A DNA stretch of 20,765 bases from Synechococcaceae bacterium WB8_1B_136 (GTDB taxonomy: Bacteria > Cyanobacteriota > Cyanobacteriia > PCC-6307 > Cyanobiaceae). This document shows positions 7,251 through 13,969 of the stretch, piece after piece. The DNA is taken from positions 1-20,765 of the forward strand of contig RGNC01000015.1 in the NCBI GenBank assembly GCA_010029175.1, in the 5' to 3' direction. The notes beneath the pieces are model-generated. The model did not search any database, was not told the origin of the DNA, and worked only from the letters and a program-made list of their open reading frames with translations. The first letter of the stretch is position 1; each line of letters opens with the position of its first letter. The position numbers were made by a program, and so were the translations under genes.

Positions 7251-9664
7251 CAGTGCTCGAAAACCCCCATGCGGCGGGGGATCGCCTGCTCGAAACGCTC
7301 GGCCAGCTGGGCCACCGGCAGGTGCAGCAGGGTGGATCCGGCCTGGCGGATCTCAAGGGTGGCCGCGCCGTCGCCGGAGGTCACCACCCCGAGGCATTGG
7401 GCCGGCACCGCACCGGGAGCCTGGGCATTGGCCTGATCCAGGGCCTGCTGCCAGGCGGCCGTTTGGGCCGGAGCCACGCTCACCAGGATGCGGGCGCCGC
7501 CCTCAGCGAACAGCAGCCGATCGGTGCGGGTGCCGCTGGCCGGCAGCTCCAGGTGAGCACCAAGGGACGTGCCGGCGGATGCAGCCGAGATGCAGCACTC
7601 GGCCGCGGCCACGGCCAGGCCGCCATCGCTGAGGTCGTGGGCGGAGCGCACCAGCCCCTGGGCGATCGCCTGGCGCAGGAAGCCCTGAACCGAGCGCTCC
7701 AGCACCAGATCGATCTCGGGCGGGCGCCCTGTGACGGCTCCATGCATCCGCTCCAGATAGCTGCTGCCGGCCAGGCCCAGGCGCGGATCGGCTGGAGCAT
7801 CCCCCGCCTCCAATGGCACCCCCAGCAGCCAGATCGCATCGCCGGCCTCACGCCAGGCCTGGCCACGCACCTGGGCCAGATCGTGCACCAGACCCACCAT
7901 GCCCACCACGGGGGTGGGGTGGATCGGCTGCATGCTGCCGTCGGGCAGGCGGGTCTCGTTGTAGAGCGACACGTTGCCGCCGGTGACGGGGGTGTCGAGG
8001 GCTGAGCAGGCGGCGGAGAGGCCGCGGCAGGCCAGGGCCAACTGCCAGTAGCCGGTGGGGGTTTCGGGCGAGGGGAAGTTGAGGTTGTCCGTCACGGCCA
8101 GGGGCTCGGCACCAACACAGCTGAGGTTGCGGGCGGCCTCGGCCACCGCCGCCATGGCGCCGCGCTCGGGGTCGAGGGCCACCCAGCGGTTGGGGCAATC
8201 CACCACCGCCGCCACCCCGCGGGTGGCTGGGGCCATGGCGCCCTCGCCCTGCTGGGGCCGCAGCCGCACCACGGCCGCATCGGCGCCGCCAGGTGGCATC
8301 ACGGTGTTGGCCTGCACCTGGTGGTCGTATTGGCGATACACCCAGCGCTTGGAGGCGATGGTGGGGTCGTCGAGCAGCTCCAGCAGGGCGTGATTCCAGC
8401 TGAAGGGCAGCTCAGCGGGCAGGTCGGCCTCGCTCCAGCGCCAGTGGGATTGGATCTCGGCCGGGGGTTCGCTGATCAGCTCATGGCGGTTGATCGGGGT
8501 GTCGTCGGCCAGGGCGCTGGCGGGCACCTCGGCGGCCACCTGGCCGTGCTGGAGCACGCGCACGATGTTGTCTTCCAGCACGCGGCCCACCACAGCGGCC
8601 TGCAGGCCCCAGCGGGTGAAGCGCTCCATCAGCGCCTGTTCGCGGCCGGGCTTCACCACAAACAGCATCCGCTCCTGGGATTCGCTGAGCAGGAACTCGT
8701 AGGGGGTCATGCCGGCCTCGCGGGCGGGCACGCGGTCGAGATCGAGCTCGATGCCCAGGCCCCCCTTGGCGGCCATCTCCGAGCAGCTGCAGGTGAGGCC
8801 GGCGGCGCCCATATCTTGCGCGGCCACCACATCACCGCTCTGGAAGGCTTCAAGGCAGGCCTCGATCAAGCCCTTCTCCAGGAAGGGGTCACCCACCTGC
8901 ACGGCGGGACGGTCGTCGAGGGAGGCTTCGGTGAGCTCAGCGCTGGCGAAGCTGGCGCCGCCCATGCCATCGCGGCCGGTGGTGCTGCCCACATAAACCA
9001 CTGGGTAGCCCACCCCCTCGGCGCCGGAACAGACGATCTGCTCGGTCTCCATCAGCCCCAGGGCCATGGCATTCACCAGCGGGTTGCCGGAGTAGCTGGG
9101 GTCGAAGGCCACCTCACCGCCCACGGTGGGCACGCCCACGCAGTTGCCGTAGTGGGCGATGCCGGCCACCACCCCCTCCATCAGGCCCACATTGCGTTCG
9201 TCCTCCAGGGGGCCGAAGCGCAGGGCGTTGAGCAGGGCGATGGGGCGCGCCCCCATGGTGAAGATGTCGCGCAGGATGCCGCCCACGCCCGTGGCCGCCC
9301 CCTGGAACGGCTCCACCGCTGAGGGGTGGTTGTGGCTCTCGATCTTGAAGGCCAGGCGCTGGCCCTCGCCCAGATCCACCACGCCGGCGTTCTCGCCGGG
9401 GCCCACCAGGATGCGCGGGCCTGTGGTGGGGAAGCCCTGCAGCAGCGGCCGCGAGTTGCGGTAGCAGCAGTGCTCCGACCACATCACCCCGAACATGCCC
9501 AGCTCAGCGCGGTTTGGGGCGCGGCCGAGGCGGCGGCAGATCTCGTCGTAGTCGGCCTGGCTGAGGTTCTCCTTCTTCAGCGCCTCGGGCACCGCGTAAT
9601 CGGGGGCGGCGAACGCTGAAGCGGCGGAATCGGCGGCGACCACAGGCGGCTGGGCAAGATCCAT
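7250..9664 (-). CDS. purL: Phosphoribosylformylglycinamidine synthase subunit II
   Basis: The small (bacterial) PurL of about 800 residues converts FGAR to FGAM with ATP, using ammonia delivered by PurQ with PurS as partner; neither partner is in the window. The 804-residue product has the family motif MFGVMWSEHCCYRNSRP near residue 58, AFKIESHNHPSAVEPFQGAATGVGG, DIFTMGARPIALLNALRFG and SEMAAKGGLGIELDL. It also has the second-half motifs VTDNLNFPSPETPTGYW, TPVTGGNVSLYNET and AHDLSDGGLAVAAAE. No glutaminase domain is fused, as expected for this form. The start is the ATG at 9664. The stop overlaps the purF start by one base (TGATG). A palindromic element lies 87 bases upstream of the start. 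Confidence 0.96.
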   Translation of the reverse strand: MDLAQPPVVAADSAASAFAAPDYAVPEALKKENLSQADYDEICRRLGRAPNRAELGMFGVMWSEHCCYRNSRPLLQGFPTTGPRILVGPGENAGVVDLGEGQRLAFKIESHNHPSAVEPFQGAATGVGGILRDIFTMGARPIALLNALRFGPLEDERNVGLMEGVVAGIAHYGNCVGVPTVGGEVAFDPSYSGNPLVNAMALGLMETEQIVCSGAEGVGYPVVYVGSTTGRDGMGGASFASAELTEASLDDRPAVQVGDPFLEKGLIEACLEAFQSGDVVAAQDMGAAGLTCSCSEMAAKGGLGIELDLDRVPAREAGMTPYEFLLSESQERMLFVVKPGREQALMERFTRWGLQAAVVGRVLEDNIVRVLQHGQVAAEVPASALADDTPINRHELISEPPAEIQSHWRWSEADLPAELPFSWNHALLELLDDPTIASKRWVYRQYDHQVQANTVMPPGGADAAVVRLRPQQGEGAMAPATRGVAAVVDCPNRWVALDPERGAMAAVAEAARNLSCVGAEPLAVTDNLNFPSPETPTGYWQLALACRGLSAACSALDTPVTGGNVSLYNETRLPDGSMQPIHPTPVVGMVGLVHDLAQVRGQAWREAGDAIWLLGVPLEAGDAPADPRLGLAGSSYLERMHGAVTGRPPEIDLVLERSVQGFLRQAIAQGLVRSAHDLSDGGLAVAAAECCISAASAGTSLGAHLELPASGTRTDRLLFAEGGARILVSVAPAQTAAWQQALDQANAQAPGAVPAQCLGVVTSGDGAATLEIRQAGSTLLHLPVAQLAERFEQAIPRRMGVFEH

Positions 9665-9750
9665 CCAGTCTCGCCGAGCGACTCACCGGGCTTCCAGGGG
9701 TGCGGGAGCAGCGCGGGCCTGGGGGCCGCCTCTGGACCTGTGCTCGCAGG

Positions 9751-9793
9751 ACTCTCCGGGATTACGTACAGGCTGTACAGAATTCGGGAGAGT
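9751..9793 (+). repeat. Dispersed palindromic element, copy 2
   Basis: The core GTACAGGCTGTAC has its centre at 9772. The outer arms ACTCTCC (9751-9757) and GGAGAGT (9787-9793) pair exactly. Inner pairs include G9759/C9785 and the wobble G9760/T9784. Mismatches are at 9758/9786, 9764/9780 and 9765/9779. It lies in the 211-base gap between the PRC-barrel gene and purL, interrupting the otherwise tight dnaN-to-purF string. No T-run follows. Confidence 0.88.
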
Positions 9794-9833
9794 GGCGCGA
9801 GGGCTAACCGGGTGCCGGAGCCGGGATGCCTCG

Positions 9834-9881
9834 CCTCAGAACCTCAGAACCCCAGAACCTCAGAGGCTCACAGGCTCAGAA
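9834..9881. repeat. Six-unit 8-base tandem repeat across a stop codon
   Basis: There are six consecutive octamers: CCTCAGAA, CCTCAGAA, CCCCAGAA, CCTCAGAG, GCTCACAG and GCTCAGAA. The last unit contains the stop codon of the leftward PRC-barrel gene (complement of TCA at 9876-9878), so the array lies in that gene's immediate 3' region. It is 41 bases from palindromic copy 2. Confidence 0.85.
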
Positions 9882-10640
9882 CCAGGGATCCTCCTCCTCG
9901 GGGGGCGGTTGCGGCGCCGACCGGCGGGGGCGCGGAGCGGAATCCATCGGTTCGGGCCAGTTGTCCCAGTCGTCGTCGGGGTCGGTGGTGTCGGCGGGAT
10001 CCCAGCGGCGGGGTTCCTGTTCCGCCGGCTCCCAGGGGGGTTCCTCCAGCCAGCCCTCCAGCCGCTCCTCGAAGCGATCGCCGGCCTGCTGCATCTGCTC
10101 GCGCCAGCGGCGGGAGCGGCGCAGGAACTGTTGGCGCACGCTGGCCTTGGCCAAGGGCAGGTCGTCCAGGCCTGCGAGGCCCGTGCTCACCTGGCCGGGC
10201 TGCTGATCCACGATGCGATCGGGGGGCAGGCGCCAGCGGCTGCTGCCGGGCAGCCGCGGATCACTGCGCGACACCAGGTAGTGCAGGATCCGGCCGCTGC
10301 TCAGCTCCACGGCCGCATCGGCCACGCTGCCGATCACCTCGCCGGAGCGGGCCAGCACCGCCGCCTCGATCAGGGTGGGCAGGCGCTCCACGGTGGCTTG
10401 GTCTGTTGGAGCCGGCGGACCCTGCACAAACAACTCCAGTTCCGCCAGGCCCCGCAGTTGATTGAGGCGCCAGGCCTCGCGGCGATCGCCGAAGGCGGAG
10501 GGCTTGCTGATCCAGCCCAGGAGCCGATGCACCGGCGGATGCATCCAGGCGGAGGCGCCCACGCCATGGTCGAGGCCCTGATCACAGCGCACCCGGCGGC
10601 GGAGCAGATCGCTGAGCAGCAGTTGTTCCGGCAGAGCCAC
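9876..10640 (-). CDS. PRC-barrel domain protein encoded next to dnaN
   Basis: This 254-residue protein starts at GTG 10640, 15 bases after the dnaN stop. Two PRC-barrel-like segments can be read. One is at about residues 5-75, including LLLSDLLRRRVRC and VHRLLGWISKPSAFG. The other is at about 88-160, including AAVLARSGEVIGSVADAAVELSSGRI and RWRLPPDRIVD. A basic helical stretch (SVRQQFLRRSRRWREQM) follows. The last 55 residues are acidic and proline/tryptophan-rich, with PPWEP, RRWDP, DDWDNWPEP and a terminal DPWF, and are probably disordered. A gene of this type follows dnaN in marine Synechococcus and Prochlorococcus (known gene order). Its function is unknown; PRC-barrels often bind RNA, ribosomal or photosynthetic partners. 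The stop codon falls inside an 8-base tandem repeat. Confidence 0.82.
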   Translation of the reverse strand: MALPEQLLLSDLLRRRVRCDQGLDHGVGASAWMHPPVHRLLGWISKPSAFGDRREAWRLNQLRGLAELELFVQGPPAPTDQATVERLPTLIEAAVLARSGEVIGSVADAAVELSSGRILHYLVSRSDPRLPGSSRWRLPPDRIVDQQPGQVSTGLAGLDDLPLAKASVRQQFLRRSRRWREQMQQAGDRFEERLEGWLEEPPWEPAEQEPRRWDPADTTDPDDDWDNWPEPMDSAPRPRRSAPQPPPEEEDPWF

Positions 10641-10655
10641 GGGCCGCTTCCGCCC

Positions 10656-11783
10656 TCAGCTGCGAATCTGCACCGGCATCACCAGGTAGGTGAAACCGGG
10701 ATCATCCAGCGGAGCCAGCACCACGGGGGTGGTGGGGGCGTTGCAGCGCAGCTCCACCCGCTCGGAGCCCATGGCCTTGAGGCCCTCGAGCACGTAGCGC
10801 ACGTTGAAGGCGATCTGGATGGCATCGCCGCTCACTTCGGCGGCCAGGGCCTCGGAACCACTGCCCACATCCTGGGCATCGGCGCTGATGGCCAGCTGCC
10901 CAGCCGCCGGATCGGTGCTGATCTTCACCACGTTGTTGTGCTGATCGGCCAGCACCGCCACCCGCTCCAGGGCGCTCACCAGCGCCTTGCGATCGAGGCG
11001 CAGGCTGCGGGCAAAGCTGTCGGGGATCAGCTGGCGGTAGTTGGGGTAGGTGCCATCGAGGCTGCGGCTGGTGAGCACCTGATCGGCCCAGTGGAACACC
11101 ACCTGGCCCCGGTCGCAGAAGAGGGTGACGGCATCGCCGCCGGAGCGGGCGGAGAGCAACCGCTCCAGCTCCCGCAGCGACCGGGCCGGCACGGTGACAT
11201 CCACGCTGCCCTCGCCCTCGGCGCTGTTCTCCAGCCGCAGCACCGCCAGCCGGTGGCCATCGGTGGCGGCGCACTCCAAGCCCTGCTCGTCGAGGCCCAG
11301 GTGCACGCCGGTGAGCAGCTGCTTGGCCTCATCGCCGCTGCTGGCGAACAGGGTGGCCCGCAGACCCTTCACCAGCACGTCGGGATCCAGCCGGATCGGG
11401 GTGCTGCTCTGGGCCAGGGGCAGTTCGGGGAAGTCGTCGGCCGGCATGCCCCGCATCTGATAGCTGCCGGAGGCGCTGGTGAGCTCCACCTGCTCGCCGC
11501 CCTCCTCGCAGCTGAGGGTGATCGGGCTGTCGGCCGGCATGCGCGACACGATCTCGCCAAACAGCCGCGCCGGCAGGGTGATGGCACCGCTGCTCTGCAC
11601 CGAGGCGGGAAGGCTGGTCTGGATACCGAGGCTGAGGTCGAAGCCGGTGAGGCTCAGGCGCCCGGTGCCGGCATCGGCGGTGAGCAGCACGTTGGCCAGC
11701 ACCGGATGGGTGGGACGACCTGCCACAGCCCGGCTCACCAGCTGAAGTTCATGGCTTGGCGGAATGGCCCCCCACGCTTCCAC
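10656..11783 (-). CDS. dnaN: DNA polymerase III beta sliding clamp (5' end abnormal)
   Basis: The clamp encircles DNA and tethers polymerase III. From LQLVSRAVAGRPTHPVLANV onward the sequence is a typical picocyanobacterial DnaN: LSLTGFDLSLGIQ, ITLPARLFGEIVS, SYQMRGMPADDFPELP, FASSGDEAKQLLTGVHL, ATDGHRLAVL, and a C-terminal YLVMPVQIRS like the usual YVVMPMR-type clamp end. The first 13 or so residues (MKLVCSQ-type in relatives, from memory) are missing. An ATGAA at 11752 sits where the start should be but reads M-N-F-S-W-stop, one frame off. In the clamp frame only GTG codons are available, at 11783 (used here) and 11816. The TTG at 11873 lies upstream of the likely -10 box and can be excluded. 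Either a deletion disrupts the normal start or the sequence has an error there. Confidence 0.9.
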   Translation of the reverse strand: MEAWGAIPPSHELQLVSRAVAGRPTHPVLANVLLTADAGTGRLSLTGFDLSLGIQTSLPASVQSSGAITLPARLFGEIVSRMPADSPITLSCEEGGEQVELTSASGSYQMRGMPADDFPELPLAQSSTPIRLDPDVLVKGLRATLFASSGDEAKQLLTGVHLGLDEQGLECAATDGHRLAVLRLENSAEGEGSVDVTVPARSLRELERLLSARSGGDAVTLFCDRGQVVFHWADQVLTSRSLDGTYPNYRQLIPDSFARSLRLDRKALVSALERVAVLADQHNNVVKISTDPAAGQLAISADAQDVGSGSEALAAEVSGDAIQIAFNVRYVLEGLKAMGSERVELRCNAPTTPVVLAPLDDPGFTYLVMPVQIRS

Positions 11784-11852
11784 AAGGCGCCCCGAAGCGC
11801 AACGGCCCTGAAGCACCGGATTCCCCGCTCTCCCCAACCGACTGTTCAACGG

Positions 11853-11881
11853 ATTAAAGACTCTTGAAAACAAAACCGCAA
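11853..11881 (-). promoter_or_regulatory. Likely sigma-70-type promoter of dnaN
   Basis: Read leftward on the - strand, TTGCGG (11881-11876) and TTTAAT (11858-11853) are separated by exactly 17 bases, a good -35/-10 pair. Transcription would start near 11846. That is about 94 bases before the vestigial ATG at 11752 and about 63 before the GTG at 11783. Confidence 0.6.
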
Positions 11882-12149
11882 TCCGTAGCCGTAGGGGCCG
11901 GGGAAAACGGCAAAAACCACTCAGAAGCCTTGCACTGCAAAGGCTTTCATTTCATCAGCCTGTGGAATGTGTCTGAGGAGATCGGGCGGAGCTGTGGCGG
12001 CGGGTGGCTTTTCCACCCTTTCCCGTGATTGCGGAAAACCGATGCTGGCTGGGCCGATGGGCGCGCCTCTGGTTTTCCCGGTTGCTCAGGGCCCTTTTCC
12101 CCAGGTTGTGGGCAGACGGTTTGTGGGGTGGTTGCACAGCTGGTTGCAC
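11882..12149. other. Candidate chromosomal replication origin region
   Basis: This is the long gene-free stretch between dnaN and thrC. It carries a cluster of motifs close to the cyanobacterial DnaA box TTTTCCACA. On + these are TTTTCCACC (12009), TTTTCCCGG (12073) and TTTTCCCCA (12095). On - they are TTTTCCCC (11900-11907), TTTTCCGC (12031-12038) and ATTCCACA (11961-11968). None is an exact match. Picocyanobacterial chromosomes are numbered from dnaN with the origin placed just upstream, which is the main reason for the call. A 7-base-arm hairpin lies at 11925-11946 and a doubled GGTTGCACA at 12130-12138 and 12142-12150. Confidence 0.45.
11925..11946. other. Inverted repeat upstream of dnaN
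   Basis: AAGCCTT (11925-11931) and AAGGCTT (11940-11946) are exact inverted repeats. GCA and TGC (11932-11934 and 11936-11938) extend the stem past one bulged base. On the - strand it is followed after several bases by GGTTTTTGCC, so it might be a weak second stop for transcripts from thrC or part of an origin structure. Confidence 0.4.
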
Positions 12150-12174
12150 AAAAAAGCCCCGCCAGCGGCGGGGC
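12150..12174 (-). terminator. Rho-independent terminator of thrC
   Basis: GCCCCGCC (12156-12163) and GGCGGGGC (12167-12174) form a perfect 8-base stem with a 3-base loop. On the - strand it is followed by six T (AAAAAA at 12150-12155). It lies 43 bases beyond the thrC stop, in the correct orientation to end that transcript before dnaN. Confidence 0.88.
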
Positions 12175-12217
12175 AGGGCAGCAAGAAGGGGTGAGCGGTT
12201 GCGGAGTTGGAGCCTGC

Positions 12218-13276
12218 TCAGAAGCCCATCACGCGGGCCACGGTGCCGGTGTCGGGGTCGAGGCCGGTGTGGAACTTGGAATCGTTGTGCTCGATGGCGG
12301 TGGTGGGGTCCTTGAGGCCGTTGCCGGTGAGCACGCACACCACGGTGGCGCCGGCGGGCACCTCTTCGCGCCGCTTGATCAGGCCGGCCACGGAGGCCGC
12401 GCTGGCGGGCTCGCAGAACACTCCCTCGCCGGCCCCCAGCAGCTTGTAGGCCTCGATGATCTCGGCGTCGGTCACGGCCATGAAGCTGCCGTTGCTCTCG
12501 GCTTGGGCCTTGAGGGCGTTCTCCCGGTTCACCGGGTTGCCGATGCGGATGGCGGTGGCGATCGTGTCGGGCTGTTCCACGGTGTGGCCCAGCACCAGGG
12601 GGGCGGCGCCGGCGGCCTGGAAGCCCATCATCCGCGGCAGCTTGCGGCTGTGGCCGGCCGCCTTGTACTCGTTGAAGCCCATCCAGTAGGCGCTGATGTT
12701 GCCGGCGTTGCCCACGGGAATGCACAGCCAGTCGGGCGCCTCGCCCAGGGCATCCACCACCTCGAAGGCCGCGGTTTTCTGGCCCTGCAGGCGGTAGGGG
12801 TTGAGGGAGTTCACCAGGGTGACCGGGTACTGGTCGGCCACCTCGCGCACGATCGCCAGGGCCCGGTCGAAGTTCCCCTTCACCGCCAGCACTTCGGCGC
12901 CGTAGAGCAGGGCCTGGGCCAGCTTGCCCTGGGCCACATAGCCATCGGGGATCAACACGAAGGCCCGCATGCCACCGCGGCGGGCATAGGCGGCGGCGGC
13001 GGCCGAGGTGTTGCCGGTGCTGGCGCAGATCACCGCCTCCGAACCCGCCTCCCGGGCCTTGGAGATGGCCATGGTCATGCCCCGGTCCTTGAAGGAGCCC
13101 GTGGGGTTGAGGCCGTCGTATTTGAGGAACACCTTCACGCCCTTGCCGATGCGCTCGGCGATCACCGGAGCGGGGATCAGTGGCGTGGCCCCCTCCCGCA
13201 GGGTGATCACCGGGGTCTTGTCGCTCACCGGCAGCCAGCGGCGGTAGCCCTCAATCAGCCCGGGCCAGTCCTGCAT
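12218..13276 (-). CDS. thrC: Threonine synthase
   Basis: This PLP enzyme turns O-phosphohomoserine into threonine. From ATG 13276 the product has 352 residues. The PLP lysine is Lys63 in NPTGSFKDRGM, followed by ICASTGNTSAAAAAYARRGG and LIPDGYVAQGKLAQAL. PVGNAGNISAYWMGF is the phosphate-binding loop region, and CEPASAASVAGLIKR lies toward the C-terminus. It is the shorter, monocyclic bacterial type without the N-terminal extension of the E. coli enzyme. A GTG at 13327 would add 17 basic residues; relatives as I recall them start close to WPGLIEGYR, which favours the ATG. The gene follows the DUF1400 gene on the same strand and ends in a clear terminator at 12150-12174. lysC supplies the same pathway upstream. 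Confidence 0.95.
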   Translation of the reverse strand: MQDWPGLIEGYRRWLPVSDKTPVITLREGATPLIPAPVIAERIGKGVKVFLKYDGLNPTGSFKDRGMTMAISKAREAGSEAVICASTGNTSAAAAAYARRGGMRAFVLIPDGYVAQGKLAQALLYGAEVLAVKGNFDRALAIVREVADQYPVTLVNSLNPYRLQGQKTAAFEVVDALGEAPDWLCIPVGNAGNISAYWMGFNEYKAAGHSRKLPRMMGFQAAGAAPLVLGHTVEQPDTIATAIRIGNPVNRENALKAQAESNGSFMAVTDAEIIEAYKLLGAGEGVFCEPASAASVAGLIKRREEVPAGATVVCVLTGNGLKDPTTAIEHNDSKFHTGLDPDTGTVARVMGF

Positions 13277-13356
13277 GGCCGGGCGGGTGTGTCCCAGGCG
13301 CCGGCGAAGGGAGGACAGCAGGGCCACGGGCAGCAGGAATCGGTCTGAAGCCGAAT

Positions 13357-13938
13357 CTACGGGGCAGCTTTGGCCGGCTCGCCGCGCAGGCCATCCAGGG
13401 GCGACTCCGAGAAGAACTTCACCAGTTCGCTGATGGAGCTGGCCTTCTGCATCACGGCCAGCAGGGCCGGGATGCTCACCTCCATCTCGCCCGTGGGATA
13501 GGCCTTGAGGAAGCCGATGGCCGAGAGGCTGCCGTTGCCCTGGGCCAGGCCGTTGATCACGCCGGCCTTGAGGGCCGGGATGCCCACCTGGCTGGCCTTG
13601 AGCGGGTACACGATCTTGGCCAGTCGCGCCAGGATCGCCTCGCCAATGCGGGTGCCGAGCAGCCGCGTGGTGAGCACCAGGGGCAGGCTCAGCTCCTGTT
13701 TCAGTAGCTTTCCCACCTCCGCGGGTTGTTGCTTGGCCAGGGCCAGCACGTCCACCAGCAGCCCGCGGGCCTGGCCCGTGTTGGCCAAATACTCCAGGTC
13801 GTCCACGGCGATCGAGCGGCGGAAGGCGCCACTCACGAACACCACGTTGTCGGCGGCCAGGCCCGCCGCGGGCAGTGCCGCCCAGAGGGTTGCCCCCAGC
13901 ATCGCGGCGGCCAGGCGCTGGCGCTTGTGGGTGCCCAT
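13357..13938 (-). CDS. Exported DUF1400 protein
   Basis: The 193-residue product starts at ATG 13938. A basic start (MGTHKRQR), a hydrophobic stretch (LAAAMLGATLWAALPAAG) and a signal-peptidase-like AxA site (GLAA/DN) indicate export to the periplasm or thylakoid lumen. The rest fits DUF1400, a cyanobacterial domain often found before an alpha/beta-hydrolase: VVFVSGAFRRSIAVDDLEYL, NTGQARGLLVDVLALAK, a TRLLGTRIGEAILARL segment, PALKAGVINGLAQGNGSLSAIGFL, and KAYPTGEMEVSIPALL. No hydrolase domain or GxSxG follows, so it is a stand-alone DUF1400 protein and the common 'alpha/beta hydrolase' label would be misleading. An upstream GTG-type extension to 14028 overlaps the kinase gene and is not used. 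The gene starts 31 bases after the ABC1-family kinase stop. Confidence 0.8.
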   Translation of the reverse strand: MGTHKRQRLAAAMLGATLWAALPAAGLAADNVVFVSGAFRRSIAVDDLEYLANTGQARGLLVDVLALAKQQPAEVGKLLKQELSLPLVLTTRLLGTRIGEAILARLAKIVYPLKASQVGIPALKAGVINGLAQGNGSLSAIGFLKAYPTGEMEVSIPALLAVMQKASSISELVKFFSESPLDGLRGEPAKAAP

Positions 13939-13969
13939 GGGCAAGGGGGTGATCAGCAGTTTTGAAACC

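Noticed and set aside
10610..10640. QLLLSDLL near the start of the PRC-barrel protein as a sliding-clamp binding motif
   Set aside because: It only loosely resembles QL(S/D)LF, and this segment is better explained as the opening strand and helix of a PRC-barrel.
9792..11867. Long + strand open frame across the PRC-barrel gene and dnaN, and similar shadows at 12029-13348, 13505-15433, 16305-17891 (-) and 18808-20544 (-)
   Set aside because: Each is complementary to a gene with clear motifs; composition is that of a GC-rich antisense frame.
11921..11950. Nine-codon mini-ORF on the - strand upstream of dnaN (MKAFAVQGF), coinciding with the hairpin at 11925-11946
   Set aside because: It lies upstream of the likely dnaN promoter, so it would not be in the dnaN leader; too short to distinguish from chance.
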